A stretch of DNA of 64,000 nt from Ixodes scapularis (lineage: Eukaryota > Arthropoda > Arachnida > Ixodida > Ixodidae), in NCBI RefSeq assembly GCF_016920785.2, contig NW_024609884.1, positions 35,778,882 through 35,842,881 of the forward strand, written 5' to 3'. The notes under the pieces are model-generated. The model was not told the origin of the DNA. It saw only the letters and a program-made list of their open reading frames with translations, and searched no databases. Position 1 is the first letter of the stretch. The number at the start of each line of letters is the position of its first letter. Of this stretch, positions 31,763 through 44,640 are shown piece by piece. A program made the position numbers and the translations under genes.

Positions 31763-34355
31763 AAAATTACGAACCGGTCTCGTGCTTGTTCGTATTTTTT
31801 TTTACCACTGTACGCATCAGAAACTAAGGCCATCTACGTTATATTGTATTACCTGTGATTGTAATTAGACAATATGTGGGTATATGTAACTCTAAGAATA
31901 ATTGAGCTATCTTACAGATGTATGAGTCTCTTGATGTATGCTTTGCTACTGTTGTATTTTGGGGACTTGAAGGCTTGAAGCTAGTCAAGCTGTTTCTTAC
32001 AGTTTCTTTCGCTTGCCTCAACTAAAATTTTATTCGATTGAAGAATGGAAAAAAAATTATTATCAATAACAATTTTTAGTCTTGTTAACATAAGTATTAC
32101 AACTGCGTAAATGCCTAATATAAATAACAAGGTAGTTACAATGTTGGATTAGTTACCACGCCCTAGTTAATACGTCCTTTCGTTACTACTCGCATCACTT
32201 ACATGTTTGACCGAGCAATTTTTTTTTTTTTCACACGTAATACGTTACAGTTTGGGGCTCGCTCCTAGCAGTGTCCCCCCCCCCCCCCCCCCCCCCCCCC
32301 ATTCCTGTAACGCACATTCCCGCAACGTACTTCTGTAGAGCAGCAGCGTCGCACTAAATTTCACAAGTATATAAGAGCACCAGAAAAAACATGGAGGACT
32401 TGAAACGGGGTTGCTCTGTACTCCGTTCGCCCTCAAGCTGAGACTAAAAGCAAATATCGTATTTGCTAAAAGCTCCGCCTTCACCGCGAGCTTTCTGCCC
32501 TTGATAACACGACTGTGAACGCGCAGGCACGCCCAACCAAAGCACCGCGGAAGCCAGCGAGCTTGCGACGAAGGCAGAGCTTCTAATCTCAGTTTAAGGG
32601 TGAAAGGAGTATAATTGCGAATGCGATGATGAACCAACTGCGCCAACAGTGCACGCTCGAAAAGTTAGTATGAAATGTCCCCACGAGGTAACGAGGGGGC
32701 TCGCACGCACACAGTGAGAGAATGTGCCGGATACAAGGGGGGAGAGAACATACATCTAGATAACGTAATAAGGCAGGCGAGCTGGTTAAAGTTAAAGTGA
32801 GACGCCTTGTGTTTGTCCCCTCTTTGTAGCCACCATCTTGGGTTTTAAAAATGTTTAACATAGACGTGCTTCAGAAACAAAAACGAAAAAAAAAAAAAAA
32901 AAACGGGAGTCGCAAAATAGCAGAATCAGAGATGGGGCACGACTCACGAGACCGCAGGAGACTCAAAGTTCGCGTTCCTCTCCCGCTAGAGTGGAACACG
33001 GGGCTCTCTTGCATAGGCGCTATGCACCACGACGACGTTCGGGCCGTCAAGGCACAAAACGGGCACCAAGTTGAACTGTGCAACATTGCAGCAAAGCAAC
33101 ACACAGTGATTTTATTTTTTTCCCCACCGATTTTTTTACAGTAGTCAGAAAATGGGGCGATTATTTTGTTTCTTTCCCGTCAATACTTCACAACAAAAAG
33201 CTTTCAATTTCATTCACGTCGTCCACAGTCTATAACAAGTGATTAAATAATTTCGTCCTTAATTATTGTGACTGGGAGCTTTAAAAAAAAAAAGCGCGTG
33301 GCGTGCGTGTCTTATCGTGGCTTACAATCTTCGTGGTTCTTGCTCTGCTTCCACATCAACGAGTGCATTAAGGACAGGAAGGCGACTCGGCCATGGTACC
33401 GCGTTTCCGAAGACTCGGCTCGGATTGGTCAGTTGGCCACTCGGGGCCCCAAGGCCCGTTGCCAGGCGCGCTGCCTGACCTTCTCCTCCCTGCCTCGTCA
33501 GCAGGGAAGCTCTCCGATCGCCCGAGGAGAGGTTTTTTTGTACCCACTCCGGCCTTGGTGGACGCTGCAACACGCATCGTGCACCCACACGCACCCATCA
33601 TTTGCCCAGCCGAAGGCCGAAGTGGGTCAAACCAACAACACCTAGAATAATCAAGGCCTGCGAAAGTCCTCCTCTCCCGCCCTGGAACGTCATCAGGATC
33701 GGATGGCGCACACTCGGCCATCGGACCCGAGCCCGGTGCCGTGCGTCCTTCGACGCGTTCACTGGACACGAGGCTCAGCCGACCACTGACTCAGCACTCG
33801 TATCCAATCAGTGATGACGTCAACATTCTGTGCCACCGGCTTTGGTCACTCATGTGGTGTTTAACAAGCTCGTATATGCATCTGACGACCATTTTGGGGA
33901 GTGCCACACGAATCCGCCCTGTCGCGTCACGCCACTCCGCTCATTGACAACACCTTTAGATGTTACAGTAGTTTGAAGGGACTTTAGGAGTTGGTGAGAA
34001 ATCATAAATCAACAGAAAGTATCACATACACAATGACCGCAGGGCAATAACAAAACACGTTATTTAGAACAGCCTCCCATTCGGAGAACTGTCGTCCGGA
34101 AGTAGACTACACAACCGAAACCCGGAATCACGGTTTCGTGGCATGCGCAATGAAACCGAGTTAAAACTTGATACATTGCCCGGAACTCAACCACGGGGCT
34201 GTCCATCAAATGACAGCCCTTGTCCATGCAACAAAAATAGAAGTCGGCCTGTTCTCTTTAAAGAAGAAACGCCCGATCTGCCCTTCAAGACCTCTTCTTC
34301 ACTCTTGATTTTTTTTTTTTATTGCTTTTCTAAGGTTTACTCGAAGCGTTTACAT
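31763..34355. other. Region without a recognised gene
   Basis: Contains a 26-nt C run (32,275-32,300) and several A/T runs. Open frames on both strands between 33,300 and 33,800 are in GC-rich text but show no family features. Confidence 0.4.
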
Positions 34356-34664
34356 TCTAAAAAAAAGCCCGTGCGTCTACTTTCCCGCACAACATTTGGA
34401 GAGCCAATCACCAAAACTTACGGAGGCAGCTCAGCGAATGACGAAGCCCAAACTTATGTTTAGACAAAAAAACGCAGTCTGAGTTATGACATTAAGCAGT
34501 GCAAAACGTCACGCTTGCATTGCTTAATATCACAACTCAGATTGCGTTTTTTAGTCTAAATATATGTTTCGGTATCGTCATTCGCCGAGCTGCCCCCGTA
34601 AGTTGCGGTGATTGCCTCTCCGAGTGTTGTGCGGGAAGGTAGACGCACGGGCTTTTCTTAAAGT
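34356..34664. mobile_element. Fold-back element, copy 1
   Basis: Two arms of about 140-150 bp are imperfect reverse complements. The left includes AAAGCCCGTGCGTCTAC, GAGAGCCAATCACC, GCAGCTCAGCGAATGACG and AAACGCAGTCTGAGTT. The right carries the same blocks inverted, ending GTAGACGCACGGGCTTTTC near 34,655. The centre is GTGCAAAACGTCACGCTTGC. Non-coding; a second copy is at 49,684-50,000. Confidence 0.88.
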
Positions 34665-36260
34665 GTTCAGTGGCACATTAGTACGATTCCGTGTTCTCGA
34701 ACTTTAATTTTGTTTATTTTTTTTTTTTAATTCGGAGATTTATTTTATTGCTTGCAATTTTTCACCACTAAAAATAAGCCATATCCAGACACAAACGTAC
34801 ACTAAATTCAAATACCCGTTCCAATCTCAGAAATGTAACGAAAAAGCGTTTCTTTCGAGCCACTGGAACTCGAAACTGGAACTTGTTCCAAGATTGAGAA
34901 GGAACGAGGAAACGGGTTTTCGTTCCTGTTTTGGAGGAACGTGCACCACGCTGTCACTGATATAGACCAACTCATGCTCACAAACAAACCGGAGCGCCAG
35001 GCTCTGGCGCCGCGCATGCGCGATGGAGTGTGTGCAACAAGCTCGCCGTGACCCATAAACAAACCATTAAAATGCGATGTTTGTCGGCTTCGGTGTGAGT
35101 CCCCGTGCTCTTTTTCGCGTTGTAATTGTTTGATTCTACGTATTCCTGACAATGCCTGACTACTTGAGCGGTTTCAGCGAAATTAACGAGGCTCGTTACA
35201 CCGCAAAACTTCGCGTGAATAATGTGACATGCGGCGATTCATTCTGCGTGGACGCCGCAGATTGGACGCTAAAGCCTGATTCGCACGCTGAGATCCTGCT
35301 CGCTATTTTGAGTCGTGACGTCACTCGGGTTGCAAAAGCGTGAACCATAGCTGAGACGTCGACGTTGATACTAAAAATCGCAAGCAGAATTGAACCAAGT
35401 GAATCAGGCACAAGTCAGTGATGGCCACTGGTAACAATTATCAGCATATGTTTGTATCTACTGTTTACACCGAGCCTATTTATTCCAACCAAGTTTCAAA
35501 CTTAAAAGTACGTTAAGTCCTGCACCTACTTCCTATCGCAATGACCGAACGCTTGGTCTACGGGCCGCTGTCGTTTGAACGAGGAGACGACAACAAGCAG
35601 AAACGTTTGAGAGCAGACGACAGTTCGAACGATCAGGCGGCCGTTCGAACTGAAGACGCACTGAACGTAGTCTGCAAGTGGTCCGTACAACTTTGCGGTT
35701 TTCCCGCGTTCATGTTTGAACAAAACAAATTAATCGGACGGCCACAAGTATCCGTGAATTTAACCCAAGGTGCTTCCCGCACAAGCAAACGTGGTCCGAC
35801 GGCGTCTGGTTTTCCTTTTTCATTGCCCCATCCACGTTCTCGGACGAACCCAGCAGGCAGAAAACACATGAAAACGGACCTTCAAACCTTTTCCGACTCT
35901 TTTGGCACAGTTCTAGTCTCGGTGTTTTGACAAGAAGGCAGGTTTTTTGTCTGGTTTCTTCAAAAACAACGCAGGAATGCACGTCTCGCATGGTGACTTC
36001 CGCCCACAGCTCCAGACCGGAAGTACGCTCGACGCGCCACCACCGCGTCGTGAGGTAACAGAGCTGAGTTCGTGTATAGCCACAGGCAATCTAAGAAAGG
36101 CAGAAAAGCGTCACGAAACCCAAGCTTTTTATTACCAATCTGCGGCCACCGAGATCGCGTCATTGGCTGAAAAGAACACGGAAAAAATTACAAAGAAAGG
36201 AGCTCAACGCAGCTATAGCTATCGCAGCTATACTCACCGAAAGTTAAAGAATTGCGGGGC
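34665..36260. other. Region without a recognised gene
   Basis: The longest plus-strand frame (35,541-35,930) is polar at its start and Ser/Pro-rich later, without recognisable domains. I do not call it a gene. Confidence 0.35.
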
Positions 36261-36262
36261 GT

Positions 36263-36302
<40 letters not shown>
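36263..36302. repeat. Uninterrupted run of 40 G
   Basis: Direct reading gives 40 consecutive G. Such runs are prone to length errors in sequencing and assembly and can form G-quadruplex on the plus strand. Confidence 0.85.
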
Positions 36303-36304
<2 letters not shown>

Positions 36305-36390
36305 TACCACGGTTAGGCTTCTTGCTTCTTGATTCGTTCTTCGGTGTTGTTCTTAACGCTTAATACGGCAATCTGATGGGTTAAGGGGCG

Positions 36391-36456
<66 letters not shown>

Positions 36457-37400
36457 TTTCATTTCCATCACACTCGATGGCGGCGACCAAGGGAAAAAGC
36501 TGCATACACAGCTTGACGAGCCCTTGACCGCCTACAGTGCACGGCGACGGAACACAACAGGAAAAACAAAAAAACAAAACAAAACAAAAAAAAAAACATA
36601 CATACACACAGAGGTTGCAACACGCAAAAATTCACCATGGCAGATAAAGCAATATAATCAAATACGAGAACAGTGATTTAACTAGTTATCATGACCACCC
36701 ATAATATATAATGAACGGATTTCCCCTATTGACATTTTATTCCAGTCCAAGTTTTTCGATTCGTAAAGATTTAGTAAATTAGGAATATTGTGCCTCAGCA
36801 TTTGAGTGCCATAATTTGTTCTTGGCGTGACCACCCCCCAACATTCAGCGCCACGAGTAGGATAAGTAATAATATTTTTTGAGAGGCGGCCAAGGGTTAC
36901 TAGAAAGTTTGTGTTCCTAATTAGCTCTTTCTTAAGCCTTGTACTGAGCCTGTAAGAATACAAAGTGGACACATTGATAATGCGGAACTTTTTGAATAGG
37001 TTGGATGTATGCGATTGAAATGGGACATCGGCGATGGCTCTTATTGCTTTTTTTTGTAACGAATGTATCCTTTCAAGATTCGTTGAAATGGTGGTACCCC
37101 AAACTAAATTACAATAATTTAAGTGCGAGTAGAACAAGGAATTATAAACTAGTAACTTGACGTGTATCGGTAAGGTTTAACGATGGCGGTTTAACATGCC
37201 GACAGTTCTAGACAGCTTTGTAATAAGATAGTTAACACGTTCATCCCACGACATAATATCCGAAAAAATGACGCCTAGAATTTTGAAGGAATTTACAATC
37301 TCAATCTTGGTTGAGACACTCTGAACCCTCCACACGCTGCGTTTCATAAGCTGTGCGTGACTATGAAGGTATTTGGGTTTTCTTTTTTTCTGCAAAATAG
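36391..37400 (-). pseudogene. 5'-truncated CR1/Jockey-type LINE with (ATT)n tail
   Basis: The minus strand encodes the RT C-terminal region: IVNSFKILGVIFSDIMSWDE (about 37,290-37,240), a stop at 37,177, then YSHLNYCNLVWGTT (about 37,130) and QKKAIRAIADVPFQSHT, ending at 36,682. The 3' untranslated part runs to a tail of about 22 ATT/TTA triplets at 36,391-36,456. The palm motif with YxDD and everything upstream is absent, so this is a dead truncated insertion. It is related to, but distinct from, the LINE at 10.5 kb. Confidence 0.87.
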
Positions 37401-38500
37401 ATTAATTCCGAAACGCTCTTTCAGCGGCTCTCCATTACTATCGCTATATTGTTTAAACGCTATGCCAAGTTCAAGATCCCGAGGCCGCGAAACAGAAACG
37501 GCAACAAACAATGTGCCAAATAAAACAAATAAGGAATTATGAAAACACTGGTTGTTTTTGCTCGGTGCGTGTTTTCAAACAAGACTTGTCTCTTTTAGTC
37601 TGACAGATATTTATTACGCGCTACTGATATGCACACGCGGTTTCTTTTATTATGAAAGGGAGGTGTCCGTCAAAGCAGGGTTCCCCCTAACGTGCATATC
37701 TAACCGTTTTTTTATGTTACTTTGTTTTGCCGCATGTATACTTCGTAACCGACATTCGATTAATTTTCTAGACAATTCATAATAAATTTCCACTTAAAAT
37801 AAAAACTCTCGGGACGCTTGGCAAAAGTAGGTCTTCAAAAGAAAAACGCCTCCTCTGTGTTTAAACGTTTGCAAAAACTTCCTCAACTTTTTTTTATACA
37901 TTTTGCTGTCCAATTTTTGCAATTTATTTAAATGGCCCGTCTATCATATTAGCTGAAAGTTAATTGTCTACCAACAGGTATGAAACGGAATAAATGCAAT
38001 TATACGTCCTGTGTATTTAACATGCATACCCTAAGGTCAAAACGTTCAGGAGTTTATTCGCCGTTTCGCATTATATCTTCCTGAGATAACTTGAAGGCGG
38101 GTGTCCTCGTTTCCTGTCAGAACGGCAACCCGCAAGGATGGGCCGCGGTTGTGCAATGAAAGCATTGCGCATCCGACCTCCCCCCCACTTCGACTTCACG
38201 ACAAAAACATACGCGCGAGTTGCGACTAAAGTCTATATATACCAGATGTGTAGCAGTGAGGCCGGACCAAAGTGTAGACTCGTGCCATCGCCGGAAGCTG
38301 CCGTGAGCTTTGTTTCACGCTGCTCTGGCAAGCGCCGCACGAATCCACAAGGCAACGTCCTGGCTGGCGTCTCTCCGCGACATTCGAGTGTCAATTGATG
38401 ACAAAACCCCGTGACTCACACCTATCCGTACAACCATATGTTCTCAAAATTTGTCTACCTCTTTGGAATTTGCCAAAGGCTTAATAAATGTATAGCATTA
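37401..38500. other. Region without a recognised gene
   Basis: AT-rich, no coding family and no paired ends recognised. Confidence 0.4.
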
Positions 38501-41500
38501 GTGTGCCGAACCGGAACCGAACCGAACCGAACCGAACCGAACAGAAAACCGTAACCGAACCGTTCTTTTTAGCCGAACCGGAACTGAACCGAACCAAAAT
38601 CTTCGCTGCCATCTTGGAACTTAACCGGAACTGAACCGGAGAAAACTATAACGGTAAGCAATTAAAAAAAGTTCACGATCATTTTTTTTTTTTTTTTTGC
38701 AGTGAAGTTGTGTGATTCACAGGTCAGATTTCTGGAATTTCTTCGTTTCGTCTTCCTCACGGAAAAAAAGAACCTTCAGCGATTGAAGGGAAAGTGCATA
38801 TTACGCATACAACATACAGCACAGCATTCGTTTCAATAAAGAATAAGCCCAAAACAAGCATCGCAAGCTGCCGTTGCGACGGCAACTTGCGACGTGGGGA
38901 GTGACTTCACTAGCCTTTGAGTTTACTAACATGAACTGCCTCCTGCGTCCCAAACGACTTCTGGTAGCACCGTCTTTGCAAGCCTGTCGCGTTTGCTTGT
39001 GTCACCAGTGCTAGAACGCATACCGTAAATGCTACACGTACATCGAAGATGGATATTTAACGAGGGCCCACGGATGGGAAAATTTAACGTCTTGGAGGAG
39101 GCAAGTTGGTTTGCAAGAATATTCGAACCTTTTTAACAGATCTCGCTCTTCTTCGTTCATTTGGCGTTCACCTGGATAATTCGTAGTTACACGTTTCATT
39201 GATTTTACAAGCAGCGGTGTTAGAATGGGCTTCGTTCATTCTTTTTATGAACCGGAAGTCCTCTGGGACGTCAAAAACTGGAGCACCACCTGGTGGCGTT
39301 AGCCATAAAAAGGGTCTATAGTGCAGTGATTTCCAATCTACGCTGTGAAGCTGTCCAACCACCTTCAATGCGTAGATTAAAACCCTGACTTTTTTTGAGT
39401 TAGTATTACAAAATGAATATTTGAGAATGAAATTTGGCAGCTGAATATCTATGGATTTATCCAATTGTCATCTATACGGAATTGCAATGTATGAGGAATG
39501 GTGGGTGCCGCCTTTGGATTGGCTCGATGATTTATCATGTTTCACGTGGTCGCGTGACGTCATGGGCTCAAGACATACTGTCAAATAATGTCACGTGATG
39601 TGGCTCCGTGACGTCACGTGACGTGGTCACGTGACCCACTGCGTCAAGGCAATTTAAATTGAGAACGTCGCTAAATTTATTAGCGTTAATTACTGACACT
39701 CTGACGTCACATGACATCGCGACTTCGGACCGCGCGTTACGTTGTACCGTGACGTACTCGATTGCCATGAGCCCGAGTCGAGTGCTCGGGTTCATGACAA
39801 TCAGCTTCGCAAAACATTCGGCTAATGGCTCGTGTTCAATCAAAGATCAGCATAGCCGAGCTCTAACAATAACTGAAGCTCAGCTCATGCTCTGTGCTTT
39901 GCCAACCCCGGTGCATGACTATGATGAACACTGACGATATATAATTTGAGTCAGATCATGCAGTCGCTTGTTCTATTGGCGAGTTGAGAAGGAAAAAACT
40001 GTTTCTTTCGTTTATATTTTCTGTGTCTGCCATCGAGCTGAGAGGAAAGCTAATAAGTGTTTTTGCAAGTTATCAACATCGGGCATTAGTTCTTAGCGCT
40101 ATTTAGTCAAAGTACAAAAATGTTTGCATAAATAATTTTACATGTACACACCATTGAGGCACCCCAAAATGTTTTCGTTGTTGGTGAACTGCCTCAAAAA
40201 GTTGTCCCCGAAAATAGAAGCATTGAAAGGACTAAATGTGATTTATCAATCCTGCGTTACATAGAACTACAAGTGTGTACAGGAGGGATAGTTGAAAAGA
40301 AAGATCCTAGTGGCCTCAGAATGACAGCCCGAAAGTTGGCAGCCGGTCTAAGACTCGCAGGAGTGTCGTTCTCAAACATCACAGTTTTTGGGTGCAAAAT
40401 AATATCAATAGAGGATGATTGTTAGCAAGTGACACAAATATAATTGTCGAACAATCGGAGGAGGGAGTCCCCCAGGAATAAAAAAAGTATTCTCTAAAGG
40501 AGCAACGAAAAAAAGAAGAAGAAAAAAGGGGGGGGGGGGGTAGTTTTGAAAACACACTGTGTTGTAAAGGTTTCTCTGCCCCACATCTTCGGCACAGACC
40601 AGAAAACACGGCCCCGGAAACAACTTTGTTTGCAAAAACACTCTTTCCCAGAAAGCGCGTTTTCATGGGGCAAGAAACTTGCGCCGTTCCTCACGACGCT
40701 GCACCGAGCAAGAATAGTTTACATCTCTCAAATACATGGCTTGCAAGTAGCGCGACCTTTTGCAGAGTGCATCTTGCACCAGCGTATTTGATTTTTTTCA
40801 GCAAGAACAAATCGCAATGACCACCAGCTGATAGTGCGATGACGTCACGTCCAAACCGTGTTAAACAGTTCTGCTTTCTGGTGAAATGCGATGTTCGCAA
40901 CACTAGCAAAAGTAGATGCTCAAATTGTAAGGTTGTGCAGCATATACAGCAGTCTCGCGATGATATACAGCGGCCAAATAAAATGTTAGAGCGCATGACT
41001 CATAAATCAGTGTTATAAAGTGAGGGCCCAAGTCAAGTGCAACCGAATTTAACATTAGCCTCCCGAGGCAGTATTTCGCAAAGTTTCGAGCTCGTGCTAG
41101 TTGATGCCCAAATGTGATTTATGCTGGAATTATCATAATCTTAGTCCGTCGTTCGCGCTATTTATCCTATGTGCAATTAGGAGTATCCTTACATCTATAT
41201 GTATTTTATTTTACAGTAAGGCATTGTCTATCTGTTCTTTTTATCTCTTTTTTTTAAGAATACCGTTTATTATGTTTATCTTTGCGTACATTTCGTGTAT
41301 TTGCCTTCAGATTTACCATGTGAGCACAAGGTCCTCTCTGGCATACCCCCGGTGTTTCACACTGCCAAGCAGCGAAATAAAAGCACGTTTCCGCTGACTC
41401 ACCAGCTGGCAAATTTTCGAGTAACGTCCTTTCGCGTCGATCTCAAGCGGTTATGAGAACTTCATACAGTCAAATTTAATGGTAATAATAAAATATATTT

Positions 41501-41530
41501 TCTTACTGACTGAAGATTTGACAACATAAA
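38501..41530. mobile_element. Second copy of the 6.35-kb hAT-like element, inverted
   Basis: It begins at about 38,501 with AGTGTGCCGAACCGGAACCG and a run of CCGAACCG words that match, on the opposite strand, the right arm of the element ending at 30,060. Collinear inverted matches continue: the CRE/E-box block (39,546-39,760 versus 29,490-29,745), the AGTTGTCCCCGA and AATAGAAG block (40,200 versus 28,775), the GTGGGGCAGAG block (28,360 versus 40,575) and the AAGATTTG block (27,405 versus 41,515). The far end beyond 41,530 was not resolved, and no target duplication could be read. Confidence 0.82.
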
Positions 41531-41830
41531 TAAAGAACCGATCACCGTAAATACATACATCAGAAATAAATACCCCCCTTCCCCCCTAAAAAAAAAAAAA
41601 TTATATTTAATGAAAGATGTTCTTCCAATCGTTTCCGGCGTTTTTATCCTTGTTGGGCACGTGTATGAGTGATTTGGGAGAGCCTTAAGCAAATTTCTGA
41701 TTTTAAACCTGATTTAAATAACTATGAGTTACTGACATTTCTGTTCCAGACTATGAGCATTACTAGGGCCTTTTCGCGCTCCTCCTTCTGCGGGCACAGT
41801 AAGGAGGCACACGAGGAGGCGGCGGACGGG

Positions 41831-42655
41831 CTAGGGTGACCACCTTCCTGCTAGTGAAATGCGGGACGCGCAGGGGGGGGGGGGGGGGGGGGGGGGGGTA
41901 GAGGAAATTTATTAACAACGCACCAGGAACCCAGGCTATGTTAACACATTTAATACCCTGCGCTGTTTATACACATTCTAATTGCACTGCGGCAATGAAG
42001 CTCAATTAATTTTCACTCCCAGTGATGTATCTTTCATGCCAAATGTGTTATTAATCGGTCGAAGTTGAAAATATAAAAAATCGACTGTAGCAGAACTCAA
42101 TGCATCAAATGGAAATAAGAACAGTAAATCTTTTTCGGGTTATTGGTTCCTGTCAACGCTTACGTTTATCAACATCGTCCTACACAAATTTTTAACATTA
42201 TACTCTTTTTCGGCCGTTGCGAGTTGTAGGCTTTTTGCCTTGTATGGTTGGCCTTCACTAAAACAAACCTCCACAGCAACCCCTTCGCATTGACACAGTG
42301 ATTTCAAAATAATTACAATATTTTATATTGAAACTTTTGGTGAGCATTTCTTAAAATATTTTGCCAAGGGGAGAGGCACAACAGAGCATGCGCATCGGGT
42401 CTCCTACAAGAATGACGGTTGCTTCCCACGATGCTTGGATAGAGAATGGCGTATCATTGCGATTCACACGATTACCAGCGACATCCGCGCTTCCCCGTGC
42501 CCCGTTGTTCGGCAACGCCATGAGTTGCAGAGTGAATTTTACTACAGTATGAAATGCGGGACATTTTGAAGATCTGAGAATTTCTTACGAGACGCGGGAC
42601 ACGAGCCCTCAATGCGGGACAGTCCCGCGAGTCGCGGGACGGGTGGTCACCCTAG
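41831..42655. mobile_element. MITE with GGGTGACCACC ends and TA (or CTAG) flanks
   Basis: CTAGGGTGACCACC at 41,831-41,844 is exactly mirrored by GGTGGTCACCCTAG at 42,642-42,655. Taking GGGTGACCACC as the end leaves TA on both sides, a TA duplication as in Tc1/mariner- or similar TA-targeting families. GCGGGAC words are frequent next to both ends. A 26-nt G run lies at 41,873-41,898. Non-coding. Confidence 0.85.
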
Positions 42656-42694
42656 GATGGGCTCATTGCGAGGGCTTTGTGAATATACTCGATA

Positions 42695-42905
42695 AAGCCG
42701 TCAGTGTCACGTGACGTGACGTCACGGTGCCGCGTGACCTCATGATGTCACGTGGTGTTACGATACCACGTCACGGTGTCACCTGACGTGTCCGAACCCT
42801 ATGCCGTGACGTCACCGTATCATATGACGTGATTATGCAGCGTGACATCATGACGTCGTACTGCCACGTGACCCTCTGACGTCATCGAGGTTACATGCCT
42901 CGATG
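42695..42905. repeat. Third CRE/E-box-rich block
   Basis: About 210 bp dense in GTCACGTGACGT, TGACGTCA and CACGTG words, similar in composition to 29,490-29,745 and 39,546-39,760 but not clearly collinear with them. Confidence 0.65.
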
Positions 42906-44640
42906 ACATCTTGCTGCGTTATTCGCTGAAATCCTTAAAGTATTCACCGTGATTGAACGTCTTCCTGTACTGCTTAAAAGAGTACTCAGACTTTTCTTCT
43001 TTTTTTTTGACAGTAAATGATACAATGCAGCTTACGTTGCGTAATACCCTTGGCAAAATGCCCATCGCCCCTCTGATGTGTTCCTTTTCGTTAAGTGATT
43101 CCTACCAACTTCTGATACCTTGATCATTTGGTACGAAAAACAGAAATCGAGAATATTCTTCAGCACTGGCTAGTTATTTTCATGCTTTCACCTGCTCTGG
43201 TTCTTGGTGAAAAGTATGTATGAAATAGTGGCATTACGGAGTGTGGAGTTGGCGAGTTTATTGCGCTTGTTGTTAGGAATAATTGAGAAAATTTCTGAGA
43301 AAAAAAGAAATGGGCTTGAAAGGGCTTGGAGAGATCGAGAGAAAATTATTCGTTTTCGAGAGCTTGGTAGCCTCGCTGCTTGTGCGCATTCAGTAGCGTA
43401 CAAACAATCGGTAGGCAAGTTTTTTTTTTTTTTTTTTCTTGTTGTTGTTTAGGCAAATCCTATTCACCATGAGGCACCCTGATTCATCTGGCCAGAACCA
43501 CTGTTGAATATCAGGGTCACTTTAGGAGCCATACGAATGTGCAGTAAGGAAACAAAATCGGCAAAATAAAGTGAGAACCTGCAGCCGAATTAATATTACA
43601 TGCTAATCATTTTTAAAATCTGATTTACAAGACGCGTAACTTCGTACCCAACTTCAGATTACCAAAAGCACGGCGCACGACACATGTCTCGGTGGTTCGG
43701 TGGTCGATTTCTCTCATTCATTCCACGCCACTAAAAGCCTACACTTTCAAGAATATTAGCCATGCGTAGACTTAGGCAGCAAGGTTTGGAGACCGATGAT
43801 AAGTATTAACAGCCGAGAATCTTCTATAAAACCCAAAATCCTAAGCTACAGTTACAATATTTGGCGATACACAACAAGCTGCAAAAAATCAGCCATCCCG
43901 CATTGGGTCAAAATATGTTTGTCGCTTGAATACTATGCCTACTAATAATCCCAGTCATAATTCCGCAGGGCCTTCGAATGCTTCCACGCGCATATCAAGG
44001 TAATCTAGACCGCGTATTGTTCTGACCGCACATATAAGCCGTTAATGTCTTGCGTAGTTACGCTGTGTGACTTAAAAAATACTCGAACCTTGCCGAACCC
44101 TATGCCGTCGTCACGGAACCTTGCCGAACCTTATGCCGTCAGGGAAATACGGCAAATCAAGAAAAGTTTGTAAACTTTCTCGTGATGCCGTAATCTGCAC
44201 AAAAGCAGAAAGCAATTCCAAAGTGCGCCCTCCGCACGCGCGTAACGTCAAGACGACCTGCAATCTGACGTCCTCAATGTCATCACTCGCAGCCACAAAA
44301 ACGTACGCCCTCGACCAAAGTTGCAGACTTGTATCCCGCAGTGTGCCTCCGAGCCAAGCAGCTACGCGAGTAAACAGACAGCCCTCCAGCCCCACAAGCG
44401 CGCATAAGGTGCTACGGCGATGTCCCTTCTCTCTCCCTTGTGTTCAGTGGCTGCAGTCGACTCCACGAAGCGCAAGGCGCTCAGGGTACAGCTTCCGGCC
44501 CGGAGCTGAGAACACGCTCAACTGTTATCTAAGATCGCGGGACGAGATACGAGCGTCGTTTTCTTTGCCGGAGTACCGGCGTCTTTCATGCTGCGGGCCC
44601 ACAATCTGCTGAAAGCTTTCAGAGCTTGTCAAATTTCTTC
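42906..44640. other. Region without a recognised gene
   Basis: Contains a T run near 43,420. CCGAACC(C/T)TATGCCGT occurs twice at 44,094-44,140 and once at about 42,792. No protein family is recognised. Confidence 0.4.

Noticed and set aside
34143..34463. 106-residue plus-strand frame
   Set aside because: Its second half is the left arm of the fold-back element; no independent coding evidence.
35541..35930. 129-residue plus-strand frame
   Set aside because: No domain, no conserved motif and no neighbouring exon or splice pattern.
38501..44600. Second 6.35-kb element copy extending to about 44 kb
   Set aside because: Collinear matches are clear only to about 41,530; no matching terminal repeat or 8-bp duplication was found further on.
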